Shown here one piece after another: positions 1-11,733 of a stretch of DNA of 64,000 bases (its first letter is position 1; each line of letters starts with the position of its first letter). The stretch comes from Cladochytrium replicatum. Lineage: Eukaryota; Chytridiomycota; Chytridiomycetes; Cladochytriales; Cladochytriaceae. The stretch spans positions 62,001 through 126,000 of the forward strand of contig JAHLKD010000058.1 of NCBI GenBank assembly GCA_025526935.1. The letters are read 5' to 3'. The translations under genes were made by a program, and so were the position numbers. The notes beneath the pieces are model-generated. The model was not told the DNA's origin. It searched no databases and saw nothing but the letters and a program-made list of their open reading frames with translations.

Positions 1-406
1 GAACTGCCGTACATATCTTCAGTGATCTGCTAGTTGGACTTGCTAATTGTGTTATTGTAGATCTCGGCCCACTGTTACGTCGATGACGCTCGTGGATGGC
101 TCGGATGGTCTGACAACTCTCAGAAGATGGTCGCTGTCATTCAGAACGTCCCCGCCCGGCAACCAACCCGGGTCCGATCGTGGACACGTTCGTTGCCCGA
201 ACCTTGGGACAACTTCACCGATTTGCGATCAGCGGTTGCAATCGATGCTCTTGAATGTAACTCTGGGGCCGATTCGCTGGATTCTGTCTCCTGCGATTCA
301 GTTCCAACTGTCTTCGAGAGTTCCTGTGTCTTGAAATAGAAGATAGTTGCAATCGAAGTGAATGATTTTGTACCCATCAAATCACAGACCATAATTCCTA
401 CGACAA
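1..406. other. No recognisable gene
   Basis: Short open frames exist on both strands but none encodes a motif I recognise. An upstream first exon or promoter of the TIR-NACHT gene could lie here, but I cannot show it. Confidence 0.4.
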
Positions 407-3400
407 TTGTCTTTCCACTGCAATCCCTCATTATATTCATTTGTGTGGAGACCCAAGCATGCCAGTGCTGAAACTGCTGGGCCAACATCCCACCCTAAAT
501 CACAATCTTCTGATTGCTCCGATTATTGTTGGACTGACGGTTGCCCCACGCCACACACAGGTGCCACCAAACGAACATCCACAATCAAAGAATCGCTCGA
601 TCTCCGCAATGGAAACTCTCAGTCGCAGCAGACCGAATTCTGCAACGTTTGCATCAACCATGCTGGCAACGAGGTTATCGTGACAATCTACGAGGACAAG
701 TCAATTGCTTATTTGCGGAAGGAGGTAAGAACACCGGGGCTGCCCGAACAAATTCACACTCATGCTTGTTTTCCAGGTGAAGAACGAGTGCGATATCCGT
801 GACGCCGAATTTACTCTTTACGTTTTGTTGGGCGAGAATCGCGAGAATCTTGAGCGCGACGAGGATGTCGTTGAGCTGGTGGAAGGTCGCTTGCTTGGAT
901 CTCGTTCGAAGGCTCCCACGATTTTCGTTGAAATTGTTGGAGCGACCGCAACTGTGCCAACTACGCCGCCTCGAACGAATCCTGCTACTCCGGTGCAGAA
1001 TCCCAGTTTCCTACCGGTGAGACCTTTGATCTGATGCTGTCCTACCAGTGAGCAAACGACAATATTTCTCTTTTAATATTTACTGACTTCCATTTGATAG
1101 GTGGGGCAGCAAAGAAAAGGTGCATCGCATTTATGACGAGCTCACAGCGAGTGGGCTCAAAGTCTGGATGGACAAACACCAAATGAGCGGCGACGTTTAT
1201 AAACGCATGACCGAAGCGGTGAAGAAAAGCAAAATCTTCTCTCCATGCCTGACCTTGGATTATTCAGTAAGTTTTTCAGCAGTTTGTTGTTTGGCTTTTG
1301 ATTTGATTCTTTGTTCAGAAATCTTACAACTGTCTGCGGGAGATAGAGTATGCAACTGTGCTACAGAAAACTATGGTTCCAAATTTGCTTTGGAAACCTC
1401 ATCCAAAGGCAACAACTAAAGAGATGACGAACTTAATGAAGCTGGCCTCATGACAGCTGGCTGGTTCTTTGTGGATTTCTCAATGGAGCCTGGTCAAACA
1501 CAATGGAAAGCTAACATGGCAGACCTGAAACTTGAGATCAACAAGTGCCTTTTTGCCATGAAGCATCCAGGAGGAGCATCAGCTTCAACAATAAACCCAG
1601 TTCTACCAGTAATGTCTGTTCAGCCAAAACAAACCGACATGCTGAAAGAGTGGTTGAAACCAGTTGACATTGAATCTGACATCAAGTCATATGCTGAATC
1701 CTATGTGATTGGAACACGCCACTGGCTACTAGAGAAGATCAACACTTGGATTGAGGACCCTGAAGCCAGTCAAGTTATGTGGCTCCGAGGCGGGGCAGGA
1801 GTTGGGAAATCAATCATGGCATGGTTTGTGGGAGCCTACTTCAGTCGCAGGCTACCAAAACAAGCAGAGCAATCTCTGGAGAATGACCCACCAGTTAATT
1901 CATTCCTTGGAGCTCAGTTTTTCTGCAAGTTTAATGATAGCTCAAAAAATGATGCTCATCGTGTGATTGAGTCAATTGCTTATCAACTCAGTCAGTTTGA
2001 TAAACAAATCTGCACCTTCCTAATAGACCTCTGTGAGCAAGATAAGAGTTCCAAACTTTCAGTGTTAGACCAAGATATCCTAACCAAATTTGACAAACTT
2101 GTGCTTCAGCCCCTACAATACCATTTTGTACAAAATGGTACCAGTGAGAAGATTGTGATCATTTTGGATGCACTTGATGAATGTGGAGAAGCTGGTACAA
2201 AAAACCGGAAGAGATTATTGTCAGCTCTTGCAAACTCTACTGCTAAAACTCCAAAGAATGTGAAGCTTCTCGTGACTGGAAGGCCAGAGCCTGATGTCCA
2301 CTCTGTGCTCCATGACATTCACTGCACAGAGCTTTGCCCAACTGAGGAAGACAATTTGAAAGACATCAAAATCTATTCACACGAGCGCCTTAAAATCTAT
2401 CTTGGAAAGAATAAAAAGCTGCTAGAAGAAGCAGTTGACTATCTCAGTGCTGCAGCAGAAGGGGTTTTTGTATGGATGAGGCTGGTGTGTGACCTGATCA
2501 GATCAGAATCTCCACAAACTGAAGATGAAACTATGTCTATCATATCAGCACAGGGCAGAGGAATTGACTCAAAGTATCACCAACTCTGGGGAAATGCTCT
2601 CCAAACTACTGGAGGATCAGCTGAGGATTTCAGAAGAGTGTTTGGAATTCTCTGTGTCATCAGAGTACCAGTTTCTTTAAGTGTTCTGGCAGAGCTTCTC
2701 AATACAGAAGAGACCCTTGTATCGGCTGAACTGCTGCGATATAGGTTTTTGATTGAGATTATGCCAGGTGGATCAATCAAGTTTATGCACAAGAGTGTCA
2801 GTGACTTCTTGACCCATTCCAGGCGTTGCAGTGATTCTAGGTTTTCAATTGATTTATCAATTTATGAGACAGTAATTCTTGACAGATGCTTGGATATCAT
2901 GATGTCAAGTCTTAAATCAAACATTGGTGACTTGAGTTCAATAACAATCTATGATAAAATACCTCCTTCTGCACTGGAAAAGATTCCCAAAACTCTCATA
3001 TATTGCTCCCTTTACTGGATTGAGCATTTTCTTTGGGTTTCTGACGTTTCTGATATTACCTCAGATGGATTAAGTAAAATATATAGCTTTTGCAAAAAAC
3101 ATCTTCTCTCTTGGGCAGAGGTTATGATTATCAATCAGGCTATTCAGACTATTGTTGTGCAATTGGAGAAAGTTTCTTCCAAAATTGCAACAGCAAAGAT
3201 GCCAGATCATATCAGCGTCATAACAGTACCAGAAGCAGGGAGGGCAGATGAAAGTATTCCTATTCCAAGGGCAACAGCAACAAGATTCATTGAAGACATT
3301 TCCGTAGATCTTGCAAGGGTTGTAGAGTACAATCTGGTTCCAATCTCAAAGTGTCCACTTCAGCTATACTGCACAGGATTGGCGTTCTGTCCCACCAAAA

Positions 3401-4227
3401 CCAAGCTATGGGAAACATATAAGTATATTCTTAATGAACCATTCACTTCAGTCAAATTCACTATTGGCAGAGAACAGTCTTGGAGTCCACAACTCTGGAT
3501 ACATGAACTTTCAAACAGCTGTAAGTCTGTGATGTACTCTCCAGATGGAACCATGATTGCAGCCGCTACAGGAATAGACATAATCATACTTGATGTGCAG
3601 TTCCATAGTGTGTTGATCAAACTTAAGGGTCACAGTGAAACAGTCAGTTCAGTAGCATGGTCACATGAGGGGACAAAGATTGTGTCAGGATCACATGACA
3701 GAACAGTGAGGGTGTGGTCAGCAACAACAGGAGAGCAGCTGATGAAGCTAGAGGGTCACAGTGATTCAGTTAATTCAGTAGCATGGTTGACACAGATTGT
3801 GTCAGGATCAGGTGGCTCTCGACGTGACAATACAGTGAGGGTGTGGTCAGCAACAACAGGAGAGCAGCTGATGAAGCTCGAGGGTCACACATATGCAGCT
3901 ATTTCAGTAGCATGGTCACATGATGGGACAAAGATTGTGTCAGAATCTGGTAGAGAAGTGTTTATTTGGTCTCTAGTTACTGGACAGAAACTTGATGGAG
4001 ACAGTCTATCAGACCAGGGTTATAGAGATGGAATTGATGATTTATATTTTCGTGTTGATTCAGATGGATGGGCAGTTTTGGCCGAAAACAAGGTCTGGCC
4101 TTATTTCGATCATAAGTTCTATCATATGTTCTGGTTGTCAGCTGAGATGAGGGGAAGAATTTACAATAATGGTGAGAATGGAGTATGTGTTGTTTTCTCA
4201 TCAAAGATGTATTGTTTTTTAAAGTAA
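407..4227 (+). CDS. TIR-NACHT-WD40 receptor (STAND/NLR-like) with N-terminal beta-grasp header
   Basis: Probable signal-transducing NTPase of the NLR/STAND class. Exon a (407-724) ends in a ubiquitin-like segment (VTIYEDKSIAYLRKE) that continues after a 52-nt intron (725-776) as FTLYVLLGENREN and IFVEIV. This resembles the header domain of Crinkler (CRN) proteins; that assignment is inference. The TIR domain starts at FDLMLSYQ and is joined across an intron (1048-1100) to WGSKEKVHRIYDEL and WMDKHQMSGDVYKRMTEAVK. A further intron (1267-1318) leads to NCLREIEYA, whose first Glu sits where the catalytic Glu of NADase TIRs lies. From 1450 one long frame holds the NACHT: Walker A GGAGVGKS near residue 114 of that frame, Walker B IVIILDALDECG near 237, then LLVTGRPEPD. 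WD40 repeats begin near 3630. Two frame changes are not explained by introns (around 940-960 and 1405-1450), so the gene is either broken or carries sequence errors. The start at 407 is tentative, and 1450 would be a NACHT-only start. Confidence 0.75.
3628..3972 (+). repeat. WD40 repeat array with near-identical units
   Basis: Three consecutive WD units are visible in the C-terminal part of the NACHT protein. The stretch encoding TVRVWSATTGEQLMKLEGH occurs twice (about 3703-3762 and 3832-3891) with almost no DNA difference. The third unit is more diverged and ends in EVFIWSLVTGQKL. Repeats this similar in DNA are typical of fungal NLRs whose repeats are reshuffled by unequal recombination. 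Confidence 0.8.
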
Positions 4228-5150
4228 AAATACACACACAATTCATGTGACGTCTCTAGTCTATCTGTTTTGTCATAGTGTTTTTTGTGTATAGTTGTTA
4301 AAGCCACTGTGATAGAGTCCAGTAACTTGTATAATCCAACAAGTTGTTACTTGGTCTGCTTTGGCATTCCAAGTTGAATACAAAGGTCTCTGGTGTCTGC
4401 GTCGAGAAGGTCGTCGTGAAGCACATCCAGGTCAACTAGGCACTTCAGCAGTGAGTACTATGCCCAAGGTTGCATCAACCTAACCATGAGTGAAGCCATT
4501 GAATCACATTGGGATTAATAACCCATCAATATGTTAGAATAAATAAGTGAAGTGGTAACAACAGGACTTGAACTGGGGCTCACCATTTATGAAGTGTTGG
4601 ATGTCAAATATTCCAAATGCTGCAATAATCTATTGGATGTTAAAACATGAAACATGAATTCATAAAGAATAAAGATCCTTGTTCATTGGCTCTCTCCTAC
4701 TGATACTGAGGCCATCTTTTCATTGTATCATCTTCTATATATGATTATGTGTGTCCTTTTGCTACTTTTCTTGGTTTATCTGAAGCACTTGATTACCCTC
4801 AATATAAATCTTTAATAGATATCTAAGCAAAATAGCTCAACCAGAGCTATCAACAAAATATATTATCACAACAATTTTAACAGCAGCTGTGGGAATCTCA
4901 AACCCACATTGATTAGAATCTGATAACCCAGAACTTGACAGGCAATGGATTAGAGACAATGCTGTAGAGCAATCCTCCTTGGTACTTTGTACTGATCTAA
5001 TCTCTCTGATCACACCAATGTAGGCGTGATTAAGGCATTGAAGGCAAAGAGCAACCATATGATTCACATTATGCAAAACAATCATGGCAACCTTGATTCA
5101 GGGGCTTCTGTGTGGATGACACCAAATGTTCATTTTTTGACATTATAGAA
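4228..5150. other. AT-rich intergenic stretch
   Basis: No gene is supported. Two short segments, near 4563-4592 and 4881-4977 on the minus strand, vaguely resemble the T-arm/B-box part of tRNA-derived repeats, but their stems do not fold properly. I see no open frame with a recognisable motif. Confidence 0.5.
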
Positions 5151-5164
5151 CAATACAAATATCT

Positions 5165-5490
5165 TTGAAGTTGAATTCTCGAGCTGCACCTAGGCAATCG
5201 CTGCAATGAACGTCTCAAGCAGGTATGGGACGGGACAGCACAAAGGTTTGGAAAGGTGAAGATCTAGCAGCATCAAGCTCAAGTACACTGTATCGGCGAT
5301 GGATCTTGCGAGCAAGCTCGAGAGAATCAAGATCCTGGACCTGTGAAGTAGAACTGAAATGGAGTTCAAAAATTTGTGGAAGTGGGCTGACGGACGTGTA
5401 ATTTGGTGGAAATCAAGTGCACTCGAACTCAGGACCTAGGGTGTAATTTGGTGGAAATCAAGCGCACTGGAACTCAGGACCTAGGGTTCT
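5165..5490 (+). pseudogene. Relic of a WW-repeat (ankyrin-like) gene
   Basis: Fragments in this stretch match the repeat consensus of the protein at 55.7-57.4 kb. They include LKYTVSAMDLAS followed by RIKILDL, then VELKWSS, then two copies of VIWWKSSALELRT. The repeat consensus there reads roughly WWKNSGLELKYTTNAMDLAS plus GHVEVLD. Stop codons fall between the pieces (after ILDL and after each LELRT), so no protein of normal length can be made. The order of the pieces is right for two or three decayed repeats. No start codon or upstream domain is recognisable. Confidence 0.5.
5397..5487 (+). repeat. Tandem duplication of a 45-bp unit
   Basis: The unit beginning GTGTAATTTGGTGGAAATCA and ending GGACCTAG is present twice in direct tandem, with two single-base differences. 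It encodes the WWKSSALELRT piece of the WW-repeat relic, so it is probably a late slippage or unequal-exchange duplication inside the decayed gene. Confidence 0.8.
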
Positions 5491-5776
5491 GCTCAGACAT
5501 CGACGAGCTTTCCTGCAATGGGAATCTGGAAGGTCTTGAGTGATATCTAACGCGAGAGGGTGGAGACCGTATGGAGCGGTTAGCACTGGGTTGGAATCAA
5601 TATACATGGGAGTGTGATGAGTAGGTCTCACCTCTCATGACCTCAAAATCGACACCCTGGATATTGATCCATCGAACTTTTGAGAATCGAGGGTCGTTGA
5701 TGAATGTTTCGAAGTTTGAGTTGTTCATAGCTGGTTGTAGAATGTCATCGTAATCTTTCACCGTGACACCGAACAT
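5458..5776 (-). pseudogene. Truncated CorA-type transporter copy (N-terminal part only)
   Basis: The exon at 5776-5632 begins MFGVTVKDYDD and ends FSKVRWINIQGVDFEVMR at a GTGAGA donor. The full gene next door has FSKARWINVQGVDFEVMR at the same place with the donor in the same phase. The next exon resumes with YGLHPLAL, the counterpart of FKLHPLAIEDI, then loses similarity and stops at 5458-5460. The channel-forming C-terminus is missing. The end overlaps, in antisense, the 45-bp repeat of the WW-repeat relic, which suggests the breakpoint lies there. A product, if made, would lack both membrane helices. Confidence 0.65.
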
Positions 5777-6164
5777 ACTGACTTAAAAAATCGCCATCAG
5801 TTGCAAAAAACAGCCTTCCGCACCCGGAACGGATCGGCTTACTTTCAGATTCTCCGGAGGATCTGAGAATAGCTTAAATAAGTGGAAGTAGTCTGAACAG
5901 CTCCCTGTTAAAATTGACCCAACCTTGAACTCTATATTTGTTTTGTTGGTTTGGGACAACATCAGATCATTTACCAAGGTATAAGCATCGGGTTATTAAC
6001 TGTCGGGACACCAGTTGCCTCTGTTTTCGAGTCTAACGAGCTCATATTCCGAACCGCTTGAAATGGCCCTGAACGAAATGATCGATGGGTACGATATAAT
6101 CGACTTATTGAAACTGACATGATTTTGTTAAGAATATTCTATCAATAGGCAGATCAGAAATACT

Positions 6165-8877
6165 GGTATTGCAGCTTCTAATGATTAACAAATCCAAAAC
6201 GAAAAGAGAACAGCATAGCCAAAGAAACACCAGCCAAAATCACATGCTGAGCACCTGCAAATTCAATAAAACTTGCGCTTGTTGTGCCTCAGCGCACGGA
6301 CAGATGCGTATGGGTTCCATATGCGACTTAGGTAAAGGAACCCGGTAGATAGAATCAGGCTTACTCCAACCCAAATCCTGTGAAGTAGACATCAGAATTA
6401 TTGGTGAAGCTGCGACCGAGCTTGTGACATACCAGAACCACCAGAAGCTGCCAAGAAGCCCTACACCGTCCGGGACTTCCGCTTTCGTTCCCTTTACCTC
6501 CTGCAATAACGACATCAGCAAGAATGTCATTATGGGAAGTTTGACAAGCAGTCTTACTGGGAAATACTCAAAGTTCATCCTGGAATTCGAAGTAATAATA
6601 GTCAGTCAAACTGTCCATTGGTTCGAAACTGCAAATTTGCGACATACCCGTAAACTCCCGCAAGGAAAGTAACTGGAAGGAAGAACACGCTAAAGATAGC
6701 TATCCCATAGAATATTAACGATCTCTCCCCGTAAAACATATTGTCAAAAACATACCCAGCAACTTCATAGACTCGTTCGTAGAATGCGAGGTGACGTTGA
6801 AGATAAACCCAATCAAGTCGTTTGCTTCGTCCCTCAGCCCTTCCAAGTTTTCAAGCACAGAGTTGATGTGATCATGTACATCGGATAGGTACACCCTACT
6901 CGTTTTGCTGAGTGCAACGCGGTGTTTCAACCGTCCATGCGGATCAAGCTCGTCGGTGCTAGCCCGTAGTGCGGAAATGAGTGCGTTGGTGGGGTCCAGC
7001 AGACGCTTGAATGCTCGAACTTCTTTCGCGAGGAGATGGAGGGCTGGAGACCATGGTTAGGCGGAACAATGGGGTGGAAAGGGGGGGACAGAAAACCCCT
7101 ACTTTTGGTGTAGACGGCTTTTGGTTGCTTCATGATCTTCTCTTCCAATCTGTCAATCACGGAGTTATACTGAACAAGATTGAATATGCGGTTTCAGGAT
7201 GCATCATAGGGACATACCATGTCGGCCAAGACCAGGTAATGGTCAACAACACCATCGACCAGAGTGTAGAGAACGTAAGACACATCTTCCAGCTCCCGGA
7301 TCATCGTTCCAGTTTGTTTGATGCGGGTGTGGATGGGGTCCGTAAGTTCTAAAAACACGCGCTGTCAGAAAAGATAGCTTCCTTCCCAACACCTCACTAA
7401 AACTAAGTTTACCTATCCCTTCATGTGAAAAGATCGAAATCACAGTGTTATCTTGCAACAAGAAAAAGTTTGCTTGCTCAATTTCAATCTCGAGGTCCTG
7501 GATAATGCTCAACTGATCCTGCTGCAACCACTCATGCATCGTAGACCGATGCCTAAGACGCCTGTACCGCAACGGCGCGACCTGTGCAATAGACCCCGCG
7601 ACACTCGCCTTCCGCTCCATCGCACAATCATCCTCCGCGATCAGACCACCCAGCCCCGAAGCTCCCGCTCGATTGTCGTACATCGGATCATGCGATTCGG
7701 TGGTTGAGATCTTAGGAGTCGTCATGGCATGGGAGTCTCGTTTGTGCCAGTTGGATTTGGCGCCGGGGCGAGGAACGGTGTTGTGGTGGTGATGAAAGCC
7801 CGCGGAGGTGCGAGTGCGATGCAGCCGCTTCGCCTTGTTCACCAAGATCATCGTTGCGAACAGGTGGTCGTCGTAAAAGTCCGCTTTTGTGCGGGCGGGA
7901 GTGTGGAAGATGTCTTCGATGGCGAGTGGATGGAGCTTAAACCGCTGAGCGAGAACTGCGATGGAAATTAAGGATTTGCTGGCCGGATCATGTATCGTTA
8001 TGTACCTCTCATGACTTCAAAATCGACACCTTGCACGTTTATCCAACGAGCTTTCGAGAATTCTGGACGCGGCAATTTGAGGAAATTTTCAATCCCTTCG
8101 TTGTTTAAAGTGGTGGTTTTGCAATGCCCTTCGCTATAGTCAACCACTGTAACGACGACGTCGCAGCGTATTGCCTATTGAAGCGTGAACCCAAAAAAGA
8201 GAATAGTTTCTGAAGCAACCCACCAAGAGATTTGTTGGAGGATCTGTGCAATTGTTTAATCCCATTAGTCAAACATGAAGTACTTTTGATTAGCGCTCTA
8301 CGCACCATTAAAGTTAACGCCGCCTTGTTCTCTATGGATTTGTCAGAACGAAGCGTATTGTCCACTGAAGGATAATTTACCCCGCAACCACGAGTTGATG
8401 TTCTGTTTCGTTATCAAAATGCTCAGATCGAATCGAATCGATTTTCCTAGCAGCCATGATTGCTTTCACACCCGATTTGAACCTTCCCGAGCTGTCCCGT
8501 CCTTCCCTTCCACCAGCATTCCCCTCTCTCGGTGCTTCTCTCCGTCCTGTTAACATCGGACCGCACGTCTGAGATAATGGAGATTTCTGCGACGCTCTTT
8601 GAGGCAATTCAGCTTCGATGATGAGATTCACGTCATCTGCTTGTTCGAGACCGGAAACTTTTGGTGGCGTTGGTGGAGGGATTGCGGGATCCGACATGAA
8701 GTAAGCCGTTGTGTCGAGCTCAGCAGCGGGGTCTTCTACAGAGCGTGACAAATCTTGTCTGTGTGCCTCCTGAGTCTGGCCCACGACCGAAGCGAAACGC
8801 TTCATGATATGTTCGGTGTGACGTAGGAAGACTCTGGAAGGATTGGAGATTTTGGGTGTTGCTACCACAGCAGACAA
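6165..8877 (-). CDS. CorA-family magnesium transporter (GMN motif), multi-exon
   Basis: CorA proteins are pentameric Mg2+ channels with a large N-terminal soluble domain and two C-terminal helices. The first exon (start 8877, MSAVVATPKISNPSRVFLRH) is polar and low-complexity. Later exons read DVVVTVVDYSEGH, then FSKARWINVQGVDFEVMR, then FKLHPLAIEDIFHTP, HLFATMILVNKAK, FLLQDNTVISIFSHEG, DPIHTRIKQTGTMIRELEDV, and the long coiled region KTSRVYLSDVHDHINSVLEN. TM1 is FSVFFLPVTFLAGVYG. A phase-2 intron splits the signature codon, giving G-MNFEYFP, the GMN selectivity motif. TM2 is encoded near 6180-6255, but the frame of the last exon is uncertain (stop about 6168-6180). A truncated copy lies immediately downstream. 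The exact exon 1-2 junction (about 8370-8170) is unresolved. Confidence 0.8.
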
Positions 8878-9441
8878 TTGACTGGAAGAGAAACTGATCA
8901 GGAAGAAATTGTAGATTTAAATGAGAAGTGGAACGAGTGGATAAATACAGAATAATACAGTAATAATAGCAAAGGGTTTTATTAAAAATTAGGGGTAGCG
9001 AGCAAGCAAATATCAACTAAGAATTCGAAATAAGGCGGAAAGAATCCCTAATTTATCACATCACAACGGGAGAAACGTCATTCATTTGCGCAGCGTACAT
9101 TTATCTCAGGGACCTATAAAATGGCGGTGTCGGCATTAACTTCAGCGCTTTAACGAACAACCATTTCTCATCAGATGTCGAAATCGCCAGACAGCGCAAG
9201 CATGTCCAGATCTCATGATCTAGAAGCACGGAGATCACCTGTGCTTTGTTGCCCCAATGACATACAGAATGGGAAACCGACCATTGTCTACCTGACGTAC
9301 GACCAGATAAATTTTTACTGACCTGGTGGGGAAAGGACCTGCTCGTATCCAAGGATCAAGAGGAGCTCTTGAACCTCTCCGCTTACGACTTTGGCGCGCT
9401 TTAGCTCATTGCTTTGGAAGTAAAACACACAACCAGCCGTT
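8878..9441. other. Intergenic, no gene seen
   Basis: This is the upstream region of the minus-strand CorA gene and also lies upstream of the broken oxygenase copy on the plus strand. No conserved reading frame or RNA gene was recognised. Confidence 0.5.
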
Positions 9442-10375
9442 TTGAAGAAAATGAAAATGAATTTGACCTATCCCCACAAGCTCGCGCTGTTTAAAACGTA
9501 CAGTTCCCCAACGATCTCCTCGCTTCTCCACAAGACAGGCGAGATTAGAAGGAATGCAGAGAAACGCGCAGAGGACACAGGGCTCCTTCTTTCCGAGCCG
9601 CGCGAAAACCTCAACAACCCAGAACGTTCAAATGCTGCCATTTCGCGAATCAAAAAGACTCACGGGCGGTACCGTATCACCAACGATGACATGATGTACA
9701 CTTTGGCATTGTACATGCATGAGCCCAAACGTTGGATCACGGAATACGGTTCCGTCCGCTAGAGCAAAGCGAGATTGAGGTTAGCTGAGACTCATGAAAT
9801 AGCCAAGAGCGTTTATTAAATTTGACACTAGTAGGCAAACTTTGAGTACTGGAAGACAATGCGTTCGGACATGAACATCAAAGATATTCCGGAAAAATGA
9901 AGTGGGCGGTGAGACGCTGGCTAGAAACCGGATATTTTGTGATTGAAATATTTCTGTGTTCTTCGTAGGAATATGAGGATAAAGACGTTGTGTTATGCCG
10001 AGACAAACCGGAAGGTTGCAGACAGCACTTTTGCTTAAAGCATATCCCACTTTCCTCCACCCTGTGCTCGAGCAGGTTGTCATGGCTGTACTAGAACTTA
10101 ACGGCCGCAAAGCGTTCGGGTACCCCGACCCGTCTCCCATCGTTGCGAACTTTGTCCACTCCTCACTCAATTTCACAGCATGGATCACGCGTTGGTCCCT
10201 GCTTCCTCGGATCCTCAACACGAGACGCACGTCGCTGACCAAGGACAAGAACGGGGTTTATTGATCGCTCTGGTCGCCATTCCCGAGCAACGTGTTTGGG
10301 AAGTGTTACAAGATTGAAGAGTTGGGGCTGGCTTTTGGGACGAGCAAGTCAGGGAACGGTAATGATGAGATAAAC
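9442..10375 (+). pseudogene. Broken paralogue of the MpaB/DUF2236 oxygenase
   Basis: The piece at 9460-9760 reads KLALFKTYSSPTISSLLHKT and YRITNDDMMYTLALYMHEPK, close to the intact gene at 11.7-13.0 kb. At WITEYG one base is missing relative to the intact copy, shifting the frame and ending the ORF at 9762; the other frame continues FRPLEQSEIE. The last-exon region (about 10030-10370) reads YPTFLHPVLEQVVMAVLEL, FGYPDPSPIVANF and LLPRILNTRRTS, hits an in-frame TGA after NGVY (10261-10263), then continues SLWSPFPSNVFGKCY. The exon that follows EIE in the intact gene is not recognisable. It looks like an older tandem copy that has lost function. Confidence 0.75.
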
Positions 10376-11733
10376 TGAAACTAGCCGAAATCATTTTTCT
10401 ATTTGGTAGCCTGGATAACAATTGCGATACATCTATGTTTTTCTGCAAGAACTCGTCAGTTCATCGTAGCTGGTTACATGAAGTTTGGTGTGGCATGAGA
10501 GCTGTCATGGCTACACCCTCAGTTTGTGGACTTTTATCATTTATCGATTGAAGACTTCAAAGACCTGTACTAGTAGACCTGGCTTCACTATCAACCCCGC
10601 ATCATACAATGGTTACAAGTATACTCTCTCAATACTCCAGGCGAGAAACAATTGCACAAGCCAAGATATCGGTTCCAAACCTGACAACAGGAACATACAT
10701 CCAACCGTCCCACTCATACTGCCCGTCTCTGATCAATAATGAATAGCAACACCATTGTGCAGGAATGGACGCAATACAGCAATCGAGATTCTCAGCCCAT
10801 ATCGAAAGAGCTTTTTGATAGAGGATCCTTTGATGATCGCCCCGGAAGCGAAGAAACCTGGGAGCGCGAAGATTCAGAAGCGAATCGACGATGCTATGCC
10901 GGAAACAGTGTCTTTATTCCTTTGCCACCGCTGCCAATATAGCCGGGAGATGTGTCTGAGTTCGTTTTATGATTGGAGCCGAAGTGCGTTGCATGTTCAA
11001 CGAAGGTACGAGCATGTTCCTTGTCGATCCCAAATGAGGAGGTGCTGGCTGCCCTTCAGCTCAAACATGTTGTTAATATTTAGTCATCAAGAATCCAGAC
11101 ACCGCTGTGCGGGCGCAAAGATTAAAGTTTATTGAGGTTCAGGTTATTCGCACCCAAGAAATCGTATAATTGTATGCTTGTATGTAAGCAGAAATTTAGC
11201 ACTGTCATCGTTTTGGTTTCAACTAAAATTACACCTTTTGTGTGCTGACACGTTCTCTGTGTAGATCCTTCAGCTTCAAGTTTTACCTTTCCAATCAAAA
11301 AAAAATGAGAGATCGCATTATGCAGTGTGTAAACAAATGGGCTCGCTTGCATACGGCAAAATGGCGCCGGCGTTGTACGCTTGTAGGTTTTCTTTGAGTC
11401 TCTCGACAAAAGAATTGGTGGAGCTGATCAGCTCTATCGCAGAAAGCTGTCTGACCAAGATCAAAATTTCTTGAGGCTTTCATTTTGTATGACTTCGCCA
11501 GCTATTTCAGAAACACTCCCCCTCCACTCATCGTTACATTGGAGATATCAAAATTCCAACGAAGCTTTAAGCTTCCAGAGTTCCATCTTTATGGAATGTT
11601 CACCGGGGTTGCCCCATGTTGATCTTCCGTGTCCGCGGCTCGTTACAAATTTGCCACAAAAACAAATGTGCAGCAAAAAAAACAAAGAAATAGATCCCAC
11701 AAAATCAACAAAAACTTTTGTGCACACAACAGC
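10376..11733. other. Intergenic, no gene seen
   Basis: Several short open frames occur but none has a recognisable motif or splice-compatible continuation. The last part, before 11734, is the promoter side of the intact oxygenase gene. Confidence 0.5.

Noticed and set aside
4563-4592. Minus-strand B-box-like sequence (CAGTTCAAGTCC) suggesting a tRNA or SINE
   Set aside because: The T-arm does not pair and no convincing A-box, anticodon arm or poly-A end is present.
4881-4977. Minus-strand tRNA-like stretch with GTGGGTTTGAGATTCCCAC
   Set aside because: The T-loop would be two bases too long and the other arms are not convincing. At most it is a decayed SINE, which I cannot support.
5397-5487. 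45-bp tandem unit first read as a tRNA-derived repeat because of GAACTCAGGACC
   Set aside because: The plus-strand translation WWKSSALELRT fits the WW-repeat family much better.
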